DNA of 64,000 nt from NCBI GenBank assembly GCA_022009815.1, contig CP091725.1, positions 1,550,001 through 1,614,000 on the forward strand, given 5' to 3'. Both the position numbers and the translations under genes were made by a program. Each line of letters opens with the position of its first letter. The first letter of the stretch is position 1. The notes under the pieces were generated by a model. It saw only the letters and a list, made by a program, of their open reading frames with translations. It did no database searches and was not told the DNA's origin. Origin of the DNA: Bacteroidales bacterium. GTDB lineage: Bacteria > Bacteroidota > Bacteroidia > Bacteroidales > Muribaculaceae. Shown here in pieces: positions 37,153 to 46,787 of this stretch.

Positions 37153-39104
37153 ATGGAAGACGAAAAACAAAAGCAGGAAGCAGGTATTCCTGAAAACGCT
37201 TTCCGCGAGCTGAAGCCGGGTGAGGAGTATATCCCCGTGATGCGCCCCGACCGTCAGTATCCGGAAGTGACTCCCTACTCTGTGATAATGGGTCTTGTGA
37301 TGGCGATTATCTTCAGTGCCGCGGCGGCATATCTCGGACTGAAAGTGGGGCAGGTGTTTGAGGCGGCAATTCCTATTGCAATCATCGCAGTCGGAGTGTC
37401 GGGCGCGTTGAAGAAGAAAAACGCCCTCGGACAGAACGTGATAATCCAATCTATCGGCGCCTCGTCAGGAATCGTGGTGGCAGGAGCTATCTTCACCCTC
37501 CCGGCGCTCTACATCCTTCAAGCCAAGTATGGCGACGCTATTACGGTAAGTTTCATTGAAATATTCCTCAGTTCGATGCTTGGCGGCGTGCTCGGTGTGT
37601 TGATGTTTATCCCGTTCCGCAAATATTTCGTTTCCGACATGCATGGCAAGTTCCCGTTCCCGGAAGCCACAGCCACCACACAGGTGCTTATCTCCGGCGA
37701 GAAGTCGGGCAGCCAGGTGAAGCCGCTTATCATTGCGGGTGCTGTCGGCGGTATCTACGACTTCCTTCTCTCCACATTCGGATGGTGGGCTGAGACATTG
37801 ACGTCGAAAGCCACAGAATTCGGCGCCCACGTGGCAAGTCAGGCCAAGATGGTGTTTAAAATCAACACCGGAGCGGCAGTGCTCGGACTCGGCTACATCG
37901 TAGGACTGAAATACTGCTTCATTATTTTTGCAGGTAGCGCGTTTATCTGGTATGTCATCGTTCCGTTGCTCGGAATGAGCCCGGAGGCTGCCGTCATCGA
38001 TCCCGAGGTGCTGTTCAAGACACAGGCACGCTACATCGGTATCGGCGGTATCGCCATGTCGGGCATCATCGGCATCATCAAGTCGTGGGGCATCATCCGC
38101 TCTGCCGTAGGTCTTGCCGGACGTGAATTCCGCGGCAAGGGCGGCAATGTGGCAAAAGTGAAGCGCACACAGAAAGACATTTCGATGAAAGTGCTTGCCT
38201 TCAGCCTTATCGCAGCGTTGGCAGTGACATTCGCATTCTTCTACTTCGGCGTAATCCACAACCTCTTCCAGACCCTTGTGGCATTCCTGGTGGTTACGGT
38301 GATAGCGTTTCTCTTCACCACGGTGGCCGCCAATGCAATTGCCATTGTGGGCTCGAACCCGGTGAGCGGAATGACGCTGATGACGCTGATTGTAGCCTCC
38401 GCGGTGTTTGTGGCAATCGGACTTAAAGGAGCCAGCGGCATTGTCACTTCGATGATTATCGGAGGCGTTGTCTGCACGGCTCTCTCGATGGCAGGCGGTA
38501 TGGTTACGGATATGAAATCGGCTACTGGCTTGGCTCCACTCCGCAAAAACAGCAGCAGTGGAAACTGGTCGGCACACTCGTGTCGGCAGCAACTGTCGGC
38601 GGCGTTATCCTGATTCTTGCAAAAGTGTATGGCTTCTCAGGACCGAACGCACTCGCCGCACCGCAAGCCAACGCGATGGCAGGCGTTATCGAACCGTTGA
38701 TGATGGGTGGCGACACGCCGTGGCTGCTCTATGGCGTAGGCGCAATCCTCGCCGTGCTTCTCAACTGGCTCGGTGTGCCGGCATTGGCTTTCTCGCTCGG
38801 TATGTTTATCCCTATGGAGCTCAACGCGCCGCTGCTTGTCGGCGGTTTGGTCAACTGGTTTGTGTCAACCCGTTCGAAAGACAAGGAGCTCAATGCGGCA
38901 CGCACAGAGCGCGGCACGCTTCTCGCCAGCGGATTTATTGCCGGTGGAGCATTGATGGGCGTGGTCAGCGCCGGAATGCGCTTCGCAGGCTTCGAGTATA
39001 CTTGCGGATTCAGCGAGTCGACGCTCCAGATTGGCGGTGTGGCTGTCTATGCGCTGCTCATCGGCTATCTCGTTTGGGACTGTATGCGCGGAAAGAAAGC
39101 GTAA
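37153..39104 (+). CDS. OPT family oligopeptide transporter, one frameshift
   Basis: Start at 37153 (MEDEKQKQEAG), the first Met of the recognisable protein. A polytopic membrane protein of about 650 residues with a dozen or more spans; VTPYSVIMGLVMAIIFSAAA and AAYLGLKVGQVFEAAIPIAI open the first repeat. FPFPEATATTQVL, GAVGGIYDFLLSTFGWW and ANAIAIVGSNPVSGMTLMTL are typical of the OPT family. One missing A at 38515-38517 separates MVTDMK from IGYWLGSTPQKQQQWKLVG. OPT proteins import peptides or metal chelates by proton coupling; the cargo is unknown. A weak -7 box (TAACTTCG) is at 37103-37110. Confidence 0.9.
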
Positions 39105-39144
39105 GCGTGGGGGCAACCTCCTGAATTTGAAAAAACAAAGAAAA

Positions 39145-39177
39145 ATGTCGTGGATGCATCATGTGTGTCCACGACAT
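39145..39177 (+). other. Hairpin between OPT and TonB receptor genes
   Basis: ATGTCGTGGA / TCCACGACAT, a perfect 10-base-pair stem with a 13-base loop, followed by a T-rich but broken tract. It is probably the OPT terminator or a leader structure of the receptor. I found no cobalamin riboswitch in the gap 39105-39214. Confidence 0.55.
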
Positions 39178-39214
39178 ATTATTTATTCTTTTTATTTATC
39201 AACAAATTAATTTA

Positions 39215-41272
39215 ATGAACAAGACAATTTTCAACAAGCGTGCAAGCCTGAAGTTCTCGCACTTCTCCAACAAAGGCTACTCCTTGTTTTCTGTGCTTGG
39301 AAGAGTGGTGGCTATCGGTGCGCTCAGCGTAACCACACTTACCTACGCCAAGGCAGAAGGCATCAGCGTGGAGGGAGCCAAGGCTGATTCAGTCTTTATC
39401 CGTGGAGGAAAGGCTTACGAACTGGATGGTGTGACCGTAACGGGGTCGCGCGCGCCGATGACAGTCGAGCTGTCACCAAAAATTGTGACGGTCATGACCC
39501 GCGAGGACATTCAGCGGTCGGCTGCGCAGACAATCAACGACGTATTGAAACTGGCTACGGGCGTGGATGTGCGTCAGCGTGGAGGTTTCGGGGTGCAGAC
39601 CGACATTTCGATCAGCGGCGGCACCTTCGACCAGATTGCAATTTTCCTTAACGGAGTGAACATCTCCAATCCGCAGACGGGGCACAACGCCTCAGATTTT
39701 CCTGTCGCACTTGCCGACATCGACCATGTGGAGATTATCGAGGGCGCGTCGTCGCGCGTGTTTGGCACATCGGCGTTCAACGGCGCCATAAACATTGTGA
39801 CTAAGAAGGCAAGCGCAAACGGCGTCGAGGCAAATGTGGAAGCCGGCAGCTTTGGCAGCCTCGGGGCGCAGGGCAGGCTGCAGATGGCTTTCAGAAGCGG
39901 AAAGTGGGAACAAGCCTATTCCGTAAGCGGCGGATACAAACGCTCGGACGGAGGCACTGAAAACAGCGACTTCGAGAAAGGACAGGGCTATGCCAACTTG
40001 TCGCTGAGCTACGACCGCCTTGTCGACATCGGGGCGCAGCTGGGCTTCGCCACCCAAAGTTATGGCGCCAACACATTCTACAGCGCCAAATTCAACAATC
40101 AATATGAGAAAACCGACCATGGAATCGCTTCTCTTAATGTGAGCGTCCACAACCAAGGCAGGACTTGGGAAGTGACGCCTGCGGTATATTACAACAAATT
40201 CAAAGACCATTATCAATTGACGCGTGGCAAGGAAGGCGCCGCGGCGGGAGAGAACTACCACAACCTTGATGTGTTTGGCGGTGCGGTCAACGCCTATGTC
40301 GACTGGATTGCAGGAAAGACCGCCGTCGGTGTCGACATCGGTAAGGAACGCATCTATTCCACGGCTCTCGGCAACCAGCTCGACGCGGCCGACTATAAGA
40401 GCATTCCGGGCTCCGACAGGCAGTACACCCGTAAAGGAGAGCGCACAAACACGAATGTGATGCTGGAGCACAATTTCATATTCGGAGGGTTCACACTCTC
40501 TGCCGGAGTGCTTGCCAACCGCAATACGGGACTCGACAATAAATTCAGATTCTATCCGGGAGTGGACGCCAGCTACCGCCCGAACGCCAATTGGAAGGTA
40601 TACGCCTCCTGGAACAAGGCTCTCCGCATGCCCACCTACACCGACCTCTACATAAGCAATGCCGTGCAGCAGGGCGACGCCTCGCTGAGCCCGGAGAAAA
40701 ACTCCGCATTCAAAATAGGCTCACGCTATCGGCAGACGGGATTTTCGGTGGTGCTTAGCGGATTCTACACACATGGCAAGAATATGATTGACTGGGTTCA
40801 GACTACGGAAACGGAGCTGACCGACAGCAAATACCACGTGATGAACATCGGCAAACTCGACAATATGGGCTTCAATGTCGACGCCGAGATATATATGAAC
40901 GAGTTGTTGCCGAGATGCTTCGTGACAAACATCAGGCTGGGATATGCCTACATCAACCAAAACCACGAGACGGAAACAGAGATACTGAAATCGCTGTATG
41001 CGTTGGAATATCTGCGCCATAAAGCCGTGTTCGGCTTGGACCATAAGATTTGGAGCAAGCTGTCGGCGTCGTGGAGCGTGAGATGGCAGCAACGGATGAA
41101 CGGCTATCATCCGTACACGAAAGTGGACTGCAAGGTGATGTGGAACGACCGGAAATATAGCGTATATGTAAAGGCCGACAACATCACGTGCCACCGCTAC
41201 TACGATCTCTCTGCCGTAAAGCAGCCGGGGCTGTGGGTGATGGCAGGTGTAAGTGTGAATCTTGGATGGTGA
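39215..41272 (+). CDS. TonB-dependent outer membrane receptor (BtuB/CirA-like)
   Basis: Start at 39215 (MNKTIFNKRASLKF); the longer frame upstream overlaps a hairpin. The protein has about 685 residues. A signal-like hydrophobic stretch (VVAIGALSVTTLTYAKAEG) precedes the TonB box region ELDGVTVTGSRAP. The plug has VTVMTREDIQRSAAQTINDVL, GGFGVQTDISISGG, IAIFLNGVNISNPQ, IEIIEGASSRVFG-like IEGASSRVFGTSAFNGAI and INIVTKKA. The 22-strand barrel ends in MAGVSVNLGW (terminal Trp). Absence of a SusC-type N-terminal domain suggests siderophore, cobamide or metal uptake. A cobalamin link is possible but not shown. Confidence 0.88.
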   Translation: MNKTIFNKRASLKFSHFSNKGYSLFSVLGRVVAIGALSVTTLTYAKAEGISVEGAKADSVFIRGGKAYELDGVTVTGSRAPMTVELSPKIVTVMTREDIQRSAAQTINDVLKLATGVDVRQRGGFGVQTDISISGGTFDQIAIFLNGVNISNPQTGHNASDFPVALADIDHVEIIEGASSRVFGTSAFNGAINIVTKKASANGVEANVEAGSFGSLGAQGRLQMAFRSGKWEQAYSVSGGYKRSDGGTENSDFEKGQGYANLSLSYDRLVDIGAQLGFATQSYGANTFYSAKFNNQYEKTDHGIASLNVSVHNQGRTWEVTPAVYYNKFKDHYQLTRGKEGAAAGENYHNLDVFGGAVNAYVDWIAGKTAVGVDIGKERIYSTALGNQLDAADYKSIPGSDRQYTRKGERTNTNVMLEHNFIFGGFTLSAGVLANRNTGLDNKFRFYPGVDASYRPNANWKVYASWNKALRMPTYTDLYISNAVQQGDASLSPEKNSAFKIGSRYRQTGFSVVLSGFYTHGKNMIDWVQTTETELTDSKYHVMNIGKLDNMGFNVDAEIYMNELLPRCFVTNIRLGYAYINQNHETETEILKSLYALEYLRHKAVFGLDHKIWSKLSASWSVRWQQRMNGYHPYTKVDCKVMWNDRKYSVYVKADNITCHRYYDLSAVKQPGLWVMAGVSVNLGW

Positions 41273-41293
41273 CAGCCGTCGCAGGAATGAAAG

Positions 41294-41325
41294 CAAACGG
41301 GAAGCAGCATATTGTTTCCCGTTTT
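41294..41325 (+). terminator. TonB receptor terminator
   Basis: AAACGGGAA gcagcatattg TTTCCCGTTT followed by a run of T. Confidence 0.85.
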
Positions 41326-41370
41326 TTTTCGTTTGAGCCATTGGTGATTTTGAGAATCCTGGAATAAAAA

Positions 41371-41402
41371 AACAGCGCGCTGTTATGTAGCACACTGTTT
41401 TT
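41371..41402 (-). terminator. tRNA-Ser terminator
   Basis: On the minus strand, ACAGTGTGC tacataa-c GCGCGCTGT pairs fully when two G-T wobbles are allowed, followed by a T-run. It lies directly 3' of the tRNA gene. Confidence 0.75.
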
Positions 41403-41403
41403 G

Positions 41404-41491
41404 CGGAGTGAGCGAGATTCGAACTCGCGATACGCTTTTGGCGTATACACGCTTTCCAGGCGTGCCTCTTCAGCCACTCGAGCATCACTCC
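41404..41491 (-). tRNA. tRNA-Ser (anticodon GGA)
   Basis: An 88-base minus-strand gene. The acceptor stem is GGAGTGA / TCACTCC with discriminator G. The D arm follows (TGCTCGAGTGGCTGAAGAGGC region), then the anticodon stem CACGC / GCGTG with loop TGGAAA carrying GGA (reads UCC). A long variable arm (TACGC ... GCGTA) is typical of serine. The T arm is GCGAG-TTCGAAT-CTCGC. CCA is not encoded. Its promoter -7 box (TATCTTTG, 41507-41514) is the end of structured repeat copy B. Confidence 0.95.
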
Positions 41492-41505
41492 TCGTTTTTG
41501 CGTTT

Positions 41506-41703
41506 GCAAAGATAGTGCAAATTGAGAGAAGAAAAAAGAGCTTGCTTGTTTTTTCTTCCGAAATGCAGCCTATCTTATTGAGAGATAGTGCAAATTGAGA
41601 GAAAAACTGTGCAAACCGAGCGAAAAATGAAGATTTTCTTCAATTTTTCCGAGGTGCAGCCAGTTTTATCAAAGAAAAAAGAGCTTGCTTGTTTTTTCTT
41701 CCG
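41506..41703. repeat. Structured intergenic repeat, copy B
   Basis: It has the same plan as 1494-1735. Outer arms AAGATAG (41509-41515) and CTATCTT (41570-41576) flank a hairpin at 41528-41558 (GAAGAAAAAAGAGC / GCTTGTTTTTTCTTC). Module 2 has arms AAAACTG (41603-41609) and CAGTTTT (41661-41667) around a hairpin at 41621-41651. A third hairpin at 41672-41700 repeats the first. In copy A the module 2 arms are AAAACCG and CGGTTTT, a compensatory C-G to T-A change. The terminal hairpin arms share little sequence with copy A yet pair as well. GATAGTGCAA(AT/GC)(T/C)GAGAG boxes are shared. It lies between tRNA-Ser and the secreted unknown. Confidence 0.85.
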
Positions 41704-41717
41704 AAAAGACAGCGATT

Positions 41718-42260
41718 TTAGTCAATGCCAAAATCGAAGGTTCCGCTGTAGCCGCCGGTTCCCATAGAGTTGAAGATTATGCAATATTCTCCGGGTTCAG
41801 CGGTGATTTCCATTATATAAACGCCCTTTTCAAGTTCTTGGGTTGTCGCTTTGACTCGGTCAGACTCTTTTACGCCTGTTGATGATGTGCCAAAAGGTTT
41901 GATTTTGACCGTTGCAAGATATCTTTTATCCTTCTTTACCTCAAATTGAGCAATGCCAAAGTCGTTGACGGAATACATCGGCGCAAACATATAATGTGTC
42001 ATCGAGTGATATGCGTCGACTGCGCCAAAGACGAATTTGAATTTTGCAGTTCCTGTAAATCGGTTTTGGCTTTTAGCATCAGCAAACTCTAATCGTGCAG
42101 TCTTGCTGAACGTTCCCGATATTTTTATATTCTTATATTTGATTGGAGTCATTGCCGTTTCCGTGTCTCCATTTATCATATATAATCCAACGGCTTGCTG
42201 TTGTGCAAAAGATACAGCACTGCAAATAATTGAAATTAGAAGAGAAATGACGATTCTCAT
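41718..42260 (-). CDS. Secreted protein of unknown function
   Basis: Start at 42260 (MRIVISLLISIICSAVSFAQ), which gives a clear Sec signal; the in-frame extension upstream has none. The mature part of about 160 residues is beta-rich: GLYMINGDTETAMTPIKYKN, FKFVFGAVDAYHSMTHYMF and a C-terminal ITAEPGEYCIIFNSMGTGGY. I do not recognise the family. It stands alone, with the repeat downstream on its 3' side and HrpB further upstream on the same strand. Confidence 0.75.
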   Translation of the reverse strand: MRIVISLLISIICSAVSFAQQQAVGLYMINGDTETAMTPIKYKNIKISGTFSKTARLEFADAKSQNRFTGTAKFKFVFGAVDAYHSMTHYMFAPMYSVNDFGIAQFEVKKDKRYLATVKIKPFGTSSTGVKESDRVKATTQELEKGVYIMEITAEPGEYCIIFNSMGTGGYSGTFDFGID

Positions 42261-42381
42261 ATTGCGTAAAAGACGATAATGTTTGTTTTGTAAAATTATA
42301 TATTTTAATTGAACCGACAATGAAAAATGAGAGGTATTATAAACATATCCATATAATAAATTGTGAGATTCTTATGCCATG

Positions 42382-44878
42382 TTATTTTCGCTTCACGCCC
42401 CTTACGGCTTCGGCATCGAGAGGGTTTTCGGGCCAATAGTGCTTGGGGTAACGGCGCTTCAGCTCTTTGCGCACCTCAAAATAGGCGTTGCCCCAGAAAC
42501 TGTCCATGTCCTGGGTTAGCTGCACGGGCTTGAATCCAGGCGACAGGAGTTCCATAAGCACGGTGCGTTTTCCACCGTCGACACAGGGCGTGTGGAGCAT
42601 CCCGAAGCATTCCTGCAGGCGTACGCTCAGCACCGGTGCTTCGGCGGCTTTGCGGTAGTCCACACGGATTCTGCTTCCTGATGGCACGGTGATGTGCGAT
42701 GGGGCGAGTCGGTCTACCTCTTGCTGCATGTCGTAGGGCACGAGCGCCCACAAAGCATCGTGCAGATTTATCTTTTTCAGCTCGGCTGCCGTTGTCAACA
42801 CCTTTCCGTTCTGCTCAATGTAGAACGGCAGCCATTCAGAAGCTGTCGACAGGACGTGAGCCGTCGACAGGTCGGGGAGATTCATCTCCGGATGCCATTC
42901 CGCCACCGCGTCCACACGCTTTTGAAGCCTGGCAACGTCGTCGCTCCAGTCGAGCAGTCCGAGCCCTTCTTTCTGCACAGCCTCGCAGACCGCCGTGACT
43001 ACGGCATTTGTCGGCATTGTGCAGAGGCTGGCTGTCGACAGTCAGCACCCCGATTGTGCGTTCGCGCAACATCGCCACACCGCCGTTTTTTGAATCCCAG
43101 AAAATCCGTTCGCGTTGTCGTGTCTCGATGTCCTCTGGCCGCAACGGTGCGGCGAGAAACACCCTTCCGCATTTTTCGGAGGCGTTGAGGGCAGCCACCG
43201 CCAGCCAGTCGTAGGAAGCAAGATTGCTTCCGCTGTCAATCATCACGTTGGCGCCCGATGCCAGGCGGAAGTGCCCGATGCTGTCAATGGCTTTAGCCAC
43301 CCGTTCAGGATATGCCGTCGCCACAAGGCATCCGGCATCCTCCGGGCATATATCGTCGTTGCATACAGGAGCTTTAATCATATTCCGATATTCCTCGGCA
43401 ATCTGCGCTATGCGCGACCATCTGCCAAGTCTGTGCTGTCGCCGCGCCGTCCGGAGCAGACTGATGCGCAGGCATAGGTCGGCGGAATTGTCGTCGGTCA
43501 GAGGATCCTTCTCCTCCAGTATGGCGGCAATGTCGCAGGCGAGACTCTTCTGTTCCGGCGATTCGGCTCGCACCATCATTTTTGAAATATGCGGATGGCA
43601 CGGCAGTTTCGACATCTGCCTGCCGAGGCTTGTTATGCGGTTCTGGCTGTCGACGGCACCAAGCGTTGTCAGCAGTTTCCGGGCTTGCGCAACGGCTGAT
43701 GGCTGAGGTGTTGTCAGCCATGGCAACGCCTCTGCGTCGCTTTCGCCGAAAGCCGCAATGTCGAGTAGCGTAGGTGCAAGGTCGGCATCAGAAATCTCAG
43801 GACGCCGGCGCTCGTTCATGCGGTGCTCGGAGGCCTTTGTCCACAGCCTGTAGCAGACTCCAGGAGCCACGCGTCCGGCGCGTCCCGACCGCTGCGTCGC
43901 CATGTCGAGGCTTATGCGCACCGTCTCAAGGTGGCTAAGTCCCGACCGGGGATTGTAGACCAATTGCCGGCAATATCCCGAGTCGACCACAATGCGTACG
44001 CCTTCAATCGTAATCGATGTCTCTGCGACAGGCGTTGCAAGCACAATCTTGCGCTCGCCTCTGCCCGATGGCGCCACCGCCCGCCTTTGCTGCTCCGGCG
44101 ACAGATTGCCGTAGAGAGGAAATACGGCAGTCGGCGACAGTTTGTCGGCAAGCAGCCGCTCGCATTGCGCAATGTCGGCTTGTCCGGGCAGAAAAGCGAG
44201 AATGTCGCCCTCGTGCTGGCTGTGAGCCTTGTTTATCGCCGACGCGACTGCCGTCGGGATGTCGGCGGGCGAAATGTCGGTCGTCGCATAACGTGTCTCC
44301 ACAGGAAACATCTTGCCCCGGCATTCGATGAGAGGAGCGTTGAGGCTTGTGCAGATAGACGACGTGTCGATTGTAGCCGACATGATGACAATTTTCAGGT
44401 CGGGACGCAGAATCTGCTGGCATTGGCGCGTCAGGGCGAATGCCAAGTCGGAATTGATGCTGCGTTCGTGGAACTCATCGAAGATTACAACCGACACCCC
44501 TTCGAGCAAAGGGTCGGCGATGAGCATACGCGTCAGAATTCCTTCTGTTATCACTTCGATGCGGGTGGACTCTGACACACGGTTTTCAAAGCGCACCCGG
44601 TAGCCAACCGAGCCTCCCGTGTGCTCCGACAACATGTCCGCCATACGCTCAGCCACTTGCCTGGCAGCGAGACGCCTGGGTTCGAGCATGAGAATCTTGC
44701 CGTCGGAGGGCAGGAATCCAGCCATGACGGTAAGCGGCAGAAGAGTGGACTTTCCCGCTCCCGGAGGCGCGGTCAAAACCACGCAACCGTTGGCGGTCAA
44801 CGCCTTGTTGACGTCGTCGGCAATCTCAGTCGTCGGCAACGAGGCGGCGTTTCTGATTATGTCGTTAAATTCCATCAT
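42382..44878 (-). CDS. hrpB: ATP-dependent helicase HrpB, one frameshift
   Basis: A DEAH/RHA-type helicase of about 832 residues. LTAPPGAGKSTLLPL is Walker A, VIFDEFHERS is the DEFH box and VIMSATIDTS is motif III. TPVAETSITIEGVRIVVDSG and MATQRSGRAGRVAPGVCYRLW are motifs V and VI. The HrpB C-terminal domain follows. Near 43017-43019 one extra base switches LTVDSQPLH to PTNAVVTAVCEAV, after which NLPDLSTAHVLSTASEWLPF and LLSPGFKPVQLTQDMDSFWG complete the protein. The HrpB role in Bacteroidetes is undefined. Its ATG overlaps the stop of the membrane protein gene at 44875. Confidence 0.92.
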
Positions 44879-45618
44879 TGTTTCTGTCTGAAAATAAGTT
44901 TCGCCAGACCGTACACATAACGACGGAATCCCGGTCTGTAATTAAGGATTTTGTCAAACCAAGCCATATGCCTGCCTGCTATTTTCACAACGATTCCCAC
45001 ATAGAGCATGGCGAACAAAGTGCCCACACCAACGATATACCATTGCCATGCTCCGAAAAACACATAGCAGAAAGCCACGGCGAGAACCACCAGCGAGCAG
45101 TCAACAACAATCTTTATTTTCGGGAAGTCGATGCCGGTCACGCAGCTTACCGCCACCGGGAAACCCTCGCCAGGCATTGTCACCGAGCCGCATCTCACCT
45201 CAAGGGCGATGCCGATGCCCAGGACGGTGCATCCCGCAATCTGCGCCAGTGCTTGCTCCGTTATGCCGTCGGGCAGAAGCCACGATGTGAGAGCCATATT
45301 CAAGTCGATGAGTGATCCGAAAACGAATCCCACCAGCAGCTGGAACAACTGAACCGGTTCGAAGCGGCGGCGCAGCACGGCAATCTGCCCAGCCACCAGA
45401 ATGGCGTTCATTATGTAAGTGTATTGTCCGATTGTAAGCGACGGAACTCCAAGTCCACGTTTGCCGGCAGTCTCGAAAACGTAAGGCAGAGTGGAGATTA
45501 CGCTTGATCCCAACTCGCTCTTTACGCATACGGCGACACCGAGAGTCATCATAAACAAAGATACAAGCAGCCATAGGTGCTGCCACAAAAAAGAGATTGT
45601 CTGTTCTTTCTTATTCAT
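44875..45618 (-). CDS. YitT/YczE-like integral membrane protein
   Basis: Start at 45618 (MNKKEQTISFLWQHLW); upstream codons are not credible. About 247 residues with five to six spans: LWLLVSLFMMTLGVAVCVKS, YTYIMNAILVAGQIAVL, IAGCTVLGIGIALEV, CSLVVLAVAFCYVFF, WQWYIVGVGTLFAMLYVGIV. It resembles the YczE/YyaS/YitT group (DUF6198). Function is unknown. It is translationally coupled to hrpB. A -7 box TAACTTTG lies at 45706-45713 on the minus strand. Confidence 0.75.
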   Translation of the reverse strand: MNKKEQTISFLWQHLWLLVSLFMMTLGVAVCVKSELGSSVISTLPYVFETAGKRGLGVPSLTIGQYTYIMNAILVAGQIAVLRRRFEPVQLFQLLVGFVFGSLIDLNMALTSWLLPDGITEQALAQIAGCTVLGIGIALEVRCGSVTMPGEGFPVAVSCVTGIDFPKIKIVVDCSLVVLAVAFCYVFFGAWQWYIVGVGTLFAMLYVGIVVKIAGRHMAWFDKILNYRPGFRRYVYGLAKLIFRQKQ

Positions 45619-45773
45619 AGATGAAAAATTGTAGATAATGATAGTTTTAATGACTTGTTTGGATGTGGTGATGATTGTTGCAGAATTGTGTCGAAAACGA
45701 CATAACAAAGTTACACAAAAATGTTGAAACCCACGTTGGAATACGTTGTTTGTTTTTTTTTGTCTGCCTAAAA

Positions 45774-45804
45774 TTTGCGGTGCCGTGAAAACTTTGTAAT
45801 TTTG
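45774..45804 (+). promoter_or_regulatory. Promoter of the TolB-like/amidase operon
   Basis: TTTG at 45774-45777, a 19-base spacer, then TAATTTTG at 45797-45804, 53 bases before the first start codon. Confidence 0.75.
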
Positions 45805-45857
45805 GCAGTGCAAACCAACACGGATATTTATTAACCCTAACATAAAACTTAAAATCT

Positions 45858-46781
45858 ATGACAAAGCAAACATTTCTTACATTGGCTTTGAGCATGCTCG
45901 GAGTGGCGGCAATGGCGCAGCCACGCAGCGCAAGCGAGCCAACGTTGCTCATCAAGTCTTCTCAAGGACTGATGGCACCTGTGTGGTCGCCAAGCGGCGA
46001 CAAGATTGCAGTAACTTCCGACAATTATGACGGCATCTGGGTTGCTGATGCCGACGGCAGCAATCTGCGTCAGGTGACCTGCTGCTCAGGTGCCGGCTAC
46101 AAAATGCAATGGAGCGCCGACGGCACCAAACTGCTCGGCAGGACGAATGTGGTGTCCGACAATCGTGTTTTCCACGAAGTTAAGGTGTGGAATGCCGCCG
46201 ACGGCGCAGAGACCACGTTGGTTGGCAAGACGCGCGAGCTGACAGGAACACCGCTGTGGAATGACGCCGAGCGCGTGATGATTTCAGGCGAGCGTGGCGC
46301 ATCGAGCGTCAACACACGCAGCCTCAAGCGCACATCTGCGACAGCTGTCGATGTCTACACAATGATGGTCAATGACCCGGCAGGTGTGGCCGACAAAGTG
46401 GCTTCGTTGAAAGAATTCTCAGGAGCGATAATCATCAATCCGGCATTGTCGCACGACGGCAAGCAGGTGGCTTTCCAAGTTCCGGGCAAAGGCATCTTCA
46501 CATGCAATTCCGACGGCAGCGGCGTGGCTTACCTGTGCAAGGGCTCTCATCCGGCATGGCTGCCCGACAATTCGCTGATCTACACCGTTGTCACCGATAA
46601 TGGCGAAAGTTTTACGGGCTCCGACATCTACGCTGTCGATGTTGCCACAGGCAAGGCAGTCCTTCTGACCGCCAACACCGATATGATTCCGTTGACGCCA
46701 GCCGTGACACGCGATGGCAAACGGGTTGCTTTTGAGAACGCAAAAGATGCTTGTATCTATGAAATTACCCTAAAATACTGA
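45858..46781 (+). CDS. TolB-like beta-propeller secreted protein
   Basis: A 307-residue protein with a Sec signal (FLTLALSMLGVAAMAQ). WD40/TolB-type repeats follow: SSQGLMAPVWSPSGDKIAVT, ADADGSNLRQVT, YKMQWSADGTKLLG, INPALSHDGKQVAFQ, DGSGVAYLCKGSHPAWLPD and LTPAVTRDGKRVAFE. It lacks the N-terminal TolB domain, so it is probably a periplasmic or surface propeller rather than TolB itself. It precedes the T9SS amidase by six bases and probably works with it at the cell wall or surface. Confidence 0.83.
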   Translation: MTKQTFLTLALSMLGVAAMAQPRSASEPTLLIKSSQGLMAPVWSPSGDKIAVTSDNYDGIWVADADGSNLRQVTCCSGAGYKMQWSADGTKLLGRTNVVSDNRVFHEVKVWNAADGAETTLVGKTRELTGTPLWNDAERVMISGERGASSVNTRSLKRTSATAVDVYTMMVNDPAGVADKVASLKEFSGAIIINPALSHDGKQVAFQVPGKGIFTCNSDGSGVAYLCKGSHPAWLPDNSLIYTVVTDNGESFTGSDIYAVDVATGKAVLLTANTDMIPLTPAVTRDGKRVAFENAKDACIYEITLKY

Positions 46782-46787
46782 TAATCG

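Noticed and set aside
37465..38592. Long open frame antisense to the OPT transporter
   Set aside because: Same composition artefact; the opposite strand encodes a convincing transporter.
39105..39214. Cobalamin riboswitch before the TonB receptor
   Set aside because: The gap is about 110 bases, too short for a full element, and no B12-box-like sequence is visible; only a simple hairpin is present.
41371..41384. Perfect palindrome AACAGCGCGCTGTT as a regulator operator
   Set aside because: It fits better as one arm region of the tRNA-Ser terminator, with a T-run on the correct side.
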